Shown: positions 27,601 to 36,698 of the stretch, one piece after another
How the letters are laid out: each line of letters begins with the position of its first letter
Numbering within the stretch: the stretch's first letter is position 1
From: Avena insularis
Lineage: Eukaryota > Streptophyta > Magnoliopsida > Poales > Poaceae
Assembly (NCBI GenBank): GCA_023614405.1
Contig: CM042696.1
Span: 335,535,211-335,599,210 of the forward strand
Direction of reading: 5' to 3'
DNA length: 64,000 nucleotides
Position numbers and translations under genes: made by a program
Notes under the pieces: model-generated
What the model saw: only the letters and a program-made list of their open reading frames with translations
What the model was told of the DNA's origin: nothing
Database searches by the model: none

Positions 27601-30600
27601 CCACAAACCACATATGGATCCAGTAGAGTCATTGCATGTTTGTTCTTTTCACAAACCACATATGGATCAACCAATGTCATTGCATGTGTGTTCTTTTCAC
27701 AAACCACATATGGATCCACTAGAGTCTTTTCATGTGCGTTGTTTTCAAAAACCACATATGGATCAACCAATGTCATTGCATGTGTGTTCTTTCCACAAAC
27801 CACATATGGATCCACCAATGCCATTGCATGTATGTTCTTTCCACAAACCACACATGGATCCACCATATTGATTCCATGTGTGTTCTTTTCTACCACACAT
27901 GGATCAACAAATGTCACTACATGTGTGTTCTTTTCACAAACCACACATGGATCAACCAATAGCATTGCATGTGTGTTCTTGTCACAAACCACATATGGAT
28001 CAACCAATGTCATTGCATGTGTGTTCTTTCCACAAACCACATATGGATCCACTAGAGTCATTCCACGTGTTTTGTTTTCACAAACCACATATGGATCAAC
28101 CAATGTCATTGCATGTGTGTTCTTTTCAGACACCACATATGGATCCACTAGAGTCATTGCATGTGTGTTCTTTCCACAAACCACATATGGACCCACTAGA
28201 GTCATTGCATGTGTGTTCTTATACTAAAACCAGCAATAGAGTCATCGCATGTGTGTTGTTTTCGCAAACCACACATGGATCCACAAGAGTCATTGCATGT
28301 GTGTTCTTTTCACAAACCACACATGGACCCACTAGAGTCATTGCATGTGTGTTCTTTTCACAAACCACACATGGATCCACCAGAGTCATTGCATGTGTGT
28401 TCTTTTCACAAACCACACATGGATCCACCAATGTCATTGCATGTGTGTTCTTTTCACAAACCACACATGGATCAACGAATGGCATTGCATGTGTGTTCTT
28501 TTCATAACCCACATATGGATCAATGAATGTCATTGCATGTGTGTTCCTTCCACAAACCACATATGGATCCACCAGAGACATTGCATGTCTGTTTTTTCCA
28601 CAAACCACATGGATCAACCAATGGCATTGCATGTGTGTTATTGTCACAAACCACATATGGATCAACCAATATCATTGCATGTGTGTTCTTGTCATGAACC
28701 ACATGGATCTACCAATGCCATTGCATGTGTGTTCTTTCCACAAACCACATATGTATCCACTAGAGTAATTGCATCTGTGTTCTTTTCACAAACCACATAT
28801 GGATCAACCAATGTAATTGCATGTGTGTTCTTTCCACAAACCACACATGGATCCACCAATGTCATTGCATGTGTGTTCTTTTCATGAACCACATATGGAT
28901 CCACTAGAGTCATTGCATCTGTGTTCTTTCCACAAACCACATATGGATCCAGTAGAGTCATTGCATGTTTGTTCTTTTCACAAACCACATATGGATCAAC
29001 CAATGTCATTGCATGTGTGTTCTTTTCACAAACCACATATGGATCCACTAGAGTCTTTTCATGTGCGTTGTTTTCAAAAACCACATATGGATCAACCAAT
29101 GTCATTGCATGTGTGTTCTTTCCACAAACCACATATGGATCCACCAATGCCATTGCATGTATGTTCTTTCCACAAACCACACATGGATCCACCATATTGA
29201 TTCCATGTGTGTTCTTTTCACAAACCACACATGGATCAACAAATGTCACTACATGTGTGTTCTTTTCACAAACCACACATGGATCAACCAATAGCATTGC
29301 ATGTGTGTTCTTGTCACAAACCACATATGGATCAACCAATGTCATTGCATGTGTGTTCTTTCCACAAACCACATATGGATCCACTAGAGTCATTCCACGT
29401 GTTTTGTTTTCACAAACCACATATGGATCAACCAATGTCATTGCATGTGTGTTCTTTTCAGACACCACATATGGATCCACTAGAGTCATTGCATGTGTGT
29501 TCTTTCCACAAACCACATATGGACCCACTAGAGTCATTGCATGTGTGTTCTTATACTAAAACCAGCAATAGAGTCATCGCATGTGTGTTGTTTTCGCAAA
29601 CCACACATGGATCCACAAGAGTCATTGCATGTGCGTTCTTTCCACAAACCACACATAGATCCACCAGAGTCATTGCATGTCTGTTTTGCTCACAAACCAC
29701 ATGGATCAACCAATGGCATTGCATGTGTGTTATTGCCATAAACCACATATGGTTCAACCAATGTCATTGCATATATGTTCTTTCCACAAACCACACATGG
29801 ATCCACCAGACTCATTGCATGTCTGTTTTTTCCACAGACCACATGGATCAACCAATGGCATTGCATGTGTGTTATCGTCACAAACCATATATGGATCAAC
29901 CAATGTCATTGCATGTGTGTTCTTGTCATGAACCACACATGGATCCACCAATGCCATTGCATGTGTGTTCTTTCCACAAACCACATATGTATCCACTAGA
30001 GTGATTGCATGTGTGTTCTTTTCACAAACCACATTTGGATCAACCAATGTCATCGCATGTATGTTATTTCCACAAACCACATATGGAGCCACCAATGTCA
30101 TTGCATGTGCGTTCTTTTCATGAACCACATATGGATCCACTAGAGTCATCGCATCTGTGTTCTTTCCACAAACCACATATGGATCCACCAGAGTCATTGC
30201 ATGTGTGTTCTTTTCACAAACCACATATGGACCAACCAATGTCATTGCATGTGTGTTCTTTTCACAAACCACGTATGGATCCACTAGAGTCATTGCATGT
30301 GTGTTCTTTTCACAAACCACATATGGATCAACCAATGTCATTGCATGTGTGTTCTTTTCAAAAACTACATATGAATCCACAAGAGTCATTGCATGTGTGT
30401 TCTTTTCACAAACCACATATGAACCCACTAGAGTCATTGCATGTGTGTTCTTATACTGAAACCATCGCTAGAGTCATTGCATGTGTGTTCTTTCCACAAA
30501 CCACACATGGATACACCATAGTCATTACATGTGTTTTCTTTCCACAAACCACACATGGATCCACCAGAGTAATTGCATGTCTGTTTTTTTCCACAAACCA

Positions 30601-33355
30601 CATGGATCAACCAATGACATTGCATGTGTGTTATTGTCACAAACCACATATGGATCAACCAATGTCATTGCATTTATGTTCTTTCCACAAACCACACATG
30701 GATCCACGAGAGTCATTGCATATCTGTTTTTTCCACAAACTACATGGATCAACCAATAACATTGCATGTGTGTTATTGTCCAAAACCACATATGGATCAA
30801 CCAATGTCATTGCATGTGTGTTCTTTCCACAAACCACACATGGATCCACCAATGCCATTGCATGTGTGTCCTTGTAATTACAAACCACATATGTATCCAC
30901 CAGAGTAATTACATGTGTGTTCTTTTCACAAACCACATATGGATTAACCAATGTCATTGCTTCTGTGTTCTTTCCACAAACCACACATGGATCCACCAGA
31001 GCCATTGCATGTATGTTCTTTCCACAAACCACACATGCATCCACCAGAGTCATTGCATGTGTGTTCTTTTCACAAACCACACATGGATCAACAAATGTCA
31101 TTGCATGTGTGTTCTTTTCACAAACCACACATGGATCAACCAATGGCATTGCATGTGTGTTCTTTTCACAAACCACATATGGATCCACTAGAGTCATTGC
31201 ATCTGTGTTCTTTTTACAAACCACATATGGATCAACCAATGTCATTGCATGTGTGTTCTTGTCATGAACCACATATGGATGAACCAGTATCATTGCATGT
31301 GTGTTATTTCCACAAACCACATATGGACCCACTAGAGTCATTGAATGTGTGTTCTTATACTAACTAGAACTAGAGTCATTGCATGTGTGTTCTTTTAACA
31401 AACCAGACATGGATCCACCAGAGTCATTGCATGTGTGTTCTTTCCACAAACCACACATGGATCCACCAGAGTCATTGCATGTCTGTTTTTTCCACAAACC
31501 ACATGGATCAATCAATGGCATTGCATGTGTGTTATTGTCAAAAACCACATATGGTTCAACCAATGTCATTGCATGTATGTTCTTTTCACAAACCACACAT
31601 GGATCCACGGGAGTCATTGCATGTCTGTTTTTTCCATAAACCACATGTATCAACTAATGGCATTGCATGTGTCTTATTGTCACAAACCACATATGGATCA
31701 ACCAATGTCATTTCATGTGTGTTCTTTCCAAAACCACACATTGATCCACCAATGCCATTGCATGTGTGTTCTTGTAATGACAAACCACATATGTATCCAC
31801 CAGAGTAATTGCATGTGTGTTCTTTTCACAAACCACATATGGATCAACCAATGTCATTGCATGTGTGTTCTTTCCACAAACCACACATGGATCCACCAAT
31901 GCCATTGCATGTATGTTCTTTCCACAAACCACACATGGATCCACCAGAGTCATTGCATGTGTGTTCTTTTCACAAACCACACATGTATCAACAAATGTCA
32001 TCGCAGGTGTGTTCTTTTCACAAACCACACATGGATCAACCAATGGCATTGCATGTGTGTTCTTGTCACAAACTACATATGGATCAACCAATGTCATTGC
32101 ATGTGTGTTCTTTCCAAAAACTACATATGGATCCACTAGAGTCATTGCATGTTTGTTCTTTTCACAAACCACATATGGATCCACTAGAGTCATTGCATGT
32201 GTGTTCTTTCCACGAACCACATGGATCAACCAATGGCATTGCATGTGTTTTATTGTCACAAACCACATATGGATCAACCAATGTCATTGCATGTATGTTC
32301 TTTCCACAAACCACACATGGATTCACCAGAGTCATTGCATGTCTGTTTTTTCCACAAACCACATGGGTCAACCAATGGCATTGCATGTGTGGTATTGTCA
32401 TAAACCACATATGGATCAACCAATGTCATTGCATCTATATTCTTTCCACAAACCACACATGGATCCACCAGAGTAATTGCATGTATGTTTTTTCCTCAAA
32501 CCACATGGATCAACCAATGGCATTGCATGTGTGTTCTTTTCACAAACCACATATGGATCAACCAATCTCATTGCATGTGTGTTCTTTTCACAAACCACAT
32601 ATGGATCCACCAATGTCATTTCATGTGTGTTCTTTCCACAAACCACATATGGATCCACCAATGTGATTGCATGTGTGTTCTTTCCACAAACCACATATGG
32701 ATCCACCAATGTCATTGCATGTGTGTTCTTTTCATGAACCACATATGGATCCACTAGAGTCATTGCATCTGTGTTCTTTCCACAAACCACATATGGGTCC
32801 ACTAGAGTCATTGCATGTGTGTTCTTTCCACAAACCACATATGGATCCACTAGAGTCATTGAATGTGTGTTCTTTTCACAAACCACATATGGATCCACCA
32901 ATGTCATTGCATGTGTGTTCTTTTCATGAACCACATATGGATCCACTAGAGTCATTGCATCTGTGTTCTTTCCACAAACCACATATGGGTCCACTAGAGT
33001 CATTGCATGTGTGTTCTTCCACAAACCACATATGGATCCACTAGAGTCATTGAATATGTGTTCTTTTCACAAACCACATATGGATCCACCAATGTCATTG
33101 CATGTGTGTTCTTTTCATGAACCGCATATGGATCGACCAATGCCATTGCATGTGTGTTCTTGTAATGACAAACCACATATGGATCAACCAATGTCAATGA
33201 ATGTGTGTTCTTTTAATGAACCACACATGGATCAACCAGAGTCATTGCATGTTTGTTCTTTTCATAAACCACATATGGATCCACTAGAGTCATTGTGTGT
33301 GTGTTCTTTTCACAAACCAAATATGGATCCACCAGAGTCATTGCATGTGTGTTCT
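21700..33355. repeat. Large segmental duplication within the array, offset 6,993 bp
   Basis: About 4.66 kb at 21700-26360 recurs almost base for base at 28690-33355. Every corresponding landmark I checked is separated by exactly 6,993 bp (22558 with 29551, 23441 with 30434, 24367 with 31360, 25423 with 32416, 26007 with 33000). Only scattered single-base differences were seen. The absence of indels over this length points to a recent event, or to an assembly duplication that should be excluded. Confidence 0.85.
26880..29540. repeat. Tandem duplication inside the larger block, offset about 1,326-1,332 bp
   Basis: The block at about 26880-28210 recurs at about 28206-29540. Small length differences occur: a CACAA-type loss near 27890 (TTTTCTACCACAC instead of TTTTCACAAACCACAC) and shortened units near 27140-27250. 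It sits between the two copies of the 6,993-bp duplication and carries the same start (an AGCAATAGAGTCATCGC unit) as the distal copy. Confidence 0.75.
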
Positions 33356-33407
33356 TTTCATGAACCAGATATGGATCCACCAGAGTAATTGCATGTGTGT
33401 TCTTTTC

Positions 33408-33868
33408 GCTAAACCTCGTAAGGTCGCGTCTTCTAGAAGCCCCCCTGGAAGAACTAGTTGTCTGATCCGATTGTTGCAGACCGTTCGATTGGGGTGTGTG
33501 GACGAATAAGATGGTTCTTTGTAAGAGCGATCCGCGAGTAGGATATTCCGCGACATGAGTGGCCGCGCTTACATTTTCAATTATATTACTATTATTTGCA
33601 CTCCCCTATAGCCTACTAGTAATATCATAGAGCTCGTGAGTGAGCACGTCTACTCCACAACCCCCTCCCCCCTCATCCACCACACGTCAGTGTGCCCGGA
33701 CGACGCCACCGGCTTTCGTGTGCCGTGCCTGGACGACATCCGCTGATTCTCGGGTCGCTACCTTCATGCTAAGAAATAATTTTACAAGCTTTTGAATTTA
33801 TCTTACATATTCCTGCTATTCGCCGATCTAAATGCTGATCTTTTTTCCGATTTCTCGACGAACTTCAG
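33408..33868. other. Unassigned spacer right of the minisatellite
   Basis: Single-copy-looking sequence begins abruptly after the last TTCTTTTC of the array. It contains a C-rich tract (CAACCCCCTCCCCCCTC, about 33659-33675) and an AT-rich stretch ending in a pyrimidine-rich CAG at about 33866, which could be an old splice acceptor for the SINA-like fragment. I see no coding domain or known repeat. Confidence 0.5.
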
Positions 33869-34427
33869 ATGTGGCAGATGTTGCAGCCCAAGAATCTGGA
33901 GATCCTTGCGTGCAACTTTGCAGCGACGTTCCCGCTTGTGTGCTCCCACCCAGGATGCTTTCGCCGTTACTCCTACCACGAGCTCCCGCTCTACGAGGTC
34001 ACGTGCCCGCATGGCGTGTGCTCGCACCTGCAGTCGGGGGCTCCGTACAGAGCTCGTCGTCCACCTTGTAGAGGAGCACTTGATCAAAGTGATTAGGATC
34101 TCGTACGGGCAAGCCCAACTTCTCCAAGAGCAGGTGTCGTTCACTCACTCGGCATGCCGCCGGCTAATTTTCCAGGGGGACGGCTCTGTTTTCGTCCTGA
34201 CCATCACCTACGGTGTTCTGGGAACCAGAGCTGGGCCCACCTTCATGTGTGTGGTATGCGTCAGGTCGGTCTCGTGCGCCTAGCCCCTATACACGGTGCG
34301 CATGTGGGCGAACGCCCAGCCGTCGTCGTCCGATAGCATTCTTGTGCTAAGCCAAGGCGGCCATTGCCCGACGCCGCGGGAGGTGGAGTATGCGGACCTA
34401 AGGTCGATCCTATGTGTGCCATCTTAG
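33869..34427 (+). pseudogene. SINA/SIAH-like E3 ubiquitin ligase fragment, decayed
   Basis: The first frame (33869 to about 34040) has the SIAH-type zinc-finger spacing CSHPGC, then YHELPLYE, then CPHGVCSH. The downstream frame, shifted near 34030-34050, continues with LVVHLVEEHLIKVIRISYG, then GDGSVFVLTITYGVLG and CVVCVRS. These match the HL..H and substrate-binding beta-sandwich motifs of plant SINA-like proteins. An in-frame TAG at 34281-34283 interrupts it, after which the same frame runs to TAG 34425-34427. The family acts as RING-type E3 ligases. The RING exon is missing here and a pyrimidine-rich CAG precedes the first codon, so this looks like exon 2 only. One frameshift plus one nonsense codon make function unlikely. 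Confidence 0.65.
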
Positions 34428-35022
34428 TACCTTGTCGGTGCTAGACCGAACAGGCAGATACATTTCTACATTTGTATCGAGAAGACCGACAGGGAAATGT
34501 AGTAGTTATGTTGTCGTTACTGTTATACTTAAGCGATGCTTCTCAGGTGCGTAGAGCATGTGTGTTGTGCGAATGTACCCCAGTTGTAGTTTTTTAGTAC
34601 TCCTTAATAATTCGACGAGTTACTGGTCCAATCAGCTTGCTGTTGTCACATTGCAAAGTCCGCTTGCTCTAGATAGACTAGCAATACCGCGTGCTCTCAC
34701 TCCCACATGTCAGTGTCACATGTTCCATGGGCCCACCTGCCAATGTCACGCCACCCTTCTCTTCCTTCCCCTTGAAGCCATTGTCCCCACTTCTCTTCCA
34801 TCCTGCCACTCCCGTCTGATGGTTGTAATCTGATTTTCGTTGGATTGTTTACATGTAATCTATGTTGATAATGCAACATGCAAATAGCACAGACACAATT
34901 TATAAAGTGGAAGCACTCACACACTGCAATTGCACATATTTCTCAATATAGCTCGACAAACCCATTATAATAATTGTACCCGCACTAAACACAACCGAAA
35001 TTGCAACCATCCTAAAGAACAT
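34428..35022. other. Unassigned intergenic sequence
   Basis: No convincing coding frame or repeat was found. The stretch around 34690-34750 has the CCCACATGTCAGTG / GGGCCCACCTG sort of motifs common upstream of grass genes. That is only a weak hint of former promoter sequence. Confidence 0.4.
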
Positions 35023-35430
35023 CTAAACCCATGTCACAGCGCTGTCGTCGAAGTCCACCTCGATTGGTGACACCGCCGTGCCCTTCCCAGCGACATCCAC
35101 TCCCACCTGTGGCTTGCCCTTCGCCAAGGAGGCAACAATGGCGTTCTGCACAGCTTCGTCCCCGTCGTCCTCCACATCAGAATCGACAATGACAAAGGTG
35201 ACGGGGTTGGCATGGACTGAGCGCCATCGTGCCTGGCGGCTCCTGCTCGAGCTCGATGCCGCATCAGTCCTTCTATAGGTAGGAGGGGCCGAGCTCTAAT
35301 ACGTAGCATCATTGCTCCTCTCAAGAAACCATGGCCATTTGATACTGCAACGGTAGGATCTTGGGGTGGATCCGCCACGGCGAGCCCTACCGGAAGCGGT
35401 GGAGCGGATGGATCTGCCGGTGCGAGCCAT
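35023..35430 (-). pseudogene. Unknown small acidic protein, one in-frame stop
   Basis: A minus-strand frame of exactly 136 codons runs from ATG 35430 to TAG 35023-35025. It is interrupted by one TAG at 35296-35298 (codon 45). The N-terminus is Arg/Ser-rich (MARTGRSIRSTASGRARRGG). The C-terminal half is acidic, with VTFVIVDSDVEDDGDEAVQ followed by NAIVASLAKGK, which weakly resembles a ubiquitin-interacting-motif helix; I do not assign the family. It diverges from the GRF gene across about 300 bp. A different minus frame is open over 35034-35588, but its translation has no recognisable features. A single nonsense codon in an otherwise consistent frame suggests recent decay, or chance. Confidence 0.35.
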
Positions 35431-35730
35431 GACAAGTTCCTAGGAGGGAGTAAGAGTGTGGGCCATGCGTGTCTGGTTCCTAAGCAAGGCCTCCCAGTGA
35501 TATGTACGCGGGCAAGGTGCCAAAAAAAATTTGTCCAATCCACGCGAGAGGGCCTTTGAACCACGAAGGTGCGAGGTTTGGTTGACAAGTCCGCACGCTA
35601 GTTCCCCCACCTGTCAGCCGAATGTGGACGGTAGGATTCTTCCCGAGTTATTAAGTGGGGATAAATCACGCTTCACCAGTACCCTGACATCTAAAGGCTC
35701 CTCTTTCCTCTGCCCTCGCTCCCCTCGCTC

Positions 35731-36318
35731 ATGGCTCGCAGCTCATGCAGTTCGTCTCGGGCAGAATCAGGGTCGGCTCAACGCCATCAGGCGGGTGCCC
35801 CCATTAGGTACCAGAGGGCGCCCTACGATTACTACCCTGAAATGCTGTGTTTGTGTGATGAGAAGATGCCGAGATGGATTTCATGGACAAACGAAAATAC
35901 TGTAGGAAAATTCAGCAACTACAGCATCAGAGCGATAAGTTCCTACTGTAGGTACAATGGTAACCCGGATACGGAAAGCGTAATGTAATTCTTTATTTTT
36001 TGTTTCCTTCGATCTACTTCGCAGGAAGGGAGGGGGACTGGCTGTGACAAGTTTGTGTGGATCGAAAAGCCACTGACAGGTTTTCACAAAGAGCTTGTTC
36101 AGGATCTGCGTGATGCTATGTGGGACAAGAAAGAGGAGATTCGTGCGATGGAGCGAGAGATCGAGGAGCTTCGCTAGGTGCAGGGGAGGCAGGGGCAGGG
36201 AGGTGGTGAGACAGACGGGCTCAAGATTAGGCCAGATAGTGGAAACAATTTCCTCATTATTTGGGCATTATCTGTTGCATTTGCAGTTTATATTGCCATG
36301 TCGTTGTTCAGCAGCTGA
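35731..36318 (+). pseudogene. GRF-type zinc-finger protein with C-terminal membrane anchor, premature stop
   Basis: Exon 1 starts MARSSCSSSRAESG and contains the GRF-like core MLCLCDEKMPRWISWTNEN followed by GKFSNYSIR. Exon 2, after an intron ending near TTCGCAG (36025), gives GCDKFVWIEKPLTGFHKELV and a charged helix ending EREIEELR. An in-frame TAG at 36175-36177 follows. Beyond it the same frame continues for 46 codons to TGA 36316-36318 and ends in a hydrophobic helix (FLIIWALSVAFAVYIAMSLF). GRF zinc fingers usually have four Cys/His ligands; the third appears lost (NYSI where a Cys is expected). Related grass proteins combine a GRF finger, a coiled coil and a C-terminal membrane segment. 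The exact splice sites are uncertain (donor near 35938 or 35951). Confidence 0.55.
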
Positions 36319-36698
36319 AATAAGTTGCTGCTTCGTGGAGTGTAGCAACCAGCTTAGAACTTGTTTTTCAGCTCAGAAACTTATCATAAGTGTAATGCCA
36401 ATACCAGGGATTTATTAAGTGCCTATAAATAATTCATGTTTGTGCCACTAACACCCATCGATTTTGGAGACCCCTTAACCGCTCAGCTATCGCGATTGTT
36501 CAGATAGTAGTGGCACAGTCACAATTTCGGATTCAACTAGTGGCCTCGGCTGTATCCAATCCTCAAGTCGCGATACATTTTACTCTGAGTACGAGAGGCA
36601 GATTGTTTCGCCCGACAAGTTCCACGCACCCAGCTCTAGAGTTTAACCGAACTACATATATAGGTTCAAGTTCAATACATCATTAGGCTTCTACACTG
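36319..36698. other. Spacer between the convergent GRF and MULE genes
   Basis: This contains the 3' flanks of two convergent coding remnants. I found no terminal inverted repeat, gene or tandem repeat. TATATATAG at 36654-36662 is AT-rich but shows no promoter context. Confidence 0.4.

Larger units (their letters stand above)
2525..33407. repeat. 48-bp minisatellite array, about 31 kb, roughly 640 units
   Basis: The motif ATTGCATGTG recurs every 48 bp (for example 2543, 2591, 2639, 2687). A unit reads, in pieces, ATTGCATGTGTGTTC, TTTTCACAAACC, ACATATGGATCC, ACTAGAGTC. Two alternative endings alternate through the array: CC-ACTAGAGTC or CC-ACCAGAGTC, versus AA-CCAATGTC. Length variants include 46 bp (CACATGGATC in place of CACATATGGATC), 51 bp (extra bases giving CTTGTAATGACAAACC) and 40 bp (CTTATACTAAAACC). 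The consensus lacks CpG and usually carries NdeI and BamHI sites. Because 48 is a multiple of three and the unit has few stops, long open frames occur on both strands; their 16-residue periodic translations resemble no protein family I know. I do not recognise the repeat as a named satellite. Confidence 0.97.

Noticed and set aside
2525..33407. Long open frames (up to about 500 codons) with 16-residue periodic translations on both strands
   Set aside because: They follow from a 48-bp repeat divisible by three. Overlapping frames on both strands are equally open, starts and stops coincide with length variants, and no known protein family is matched.
2525..33407. CRISPR-like repeat spacing
   Set aside because: There are no unique spacers; the whole 48-bp unit repeats, and the genome is eukaryotic.
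2525..33407. Telomeric or centromeric satellite
   Set aside because: The unit has no TTTAGGG motif and no resemblance to the cereal centromeric or 118/350-bp subtelomeric satellites that I can recall.
35034..35588. 184-codon minus-strand open frame
   Set aside because: Its translation is Pro/Arg/Leu-rich without motifs; the neighbouring frame (35023-35430) has a more protein-like acidic sequence.
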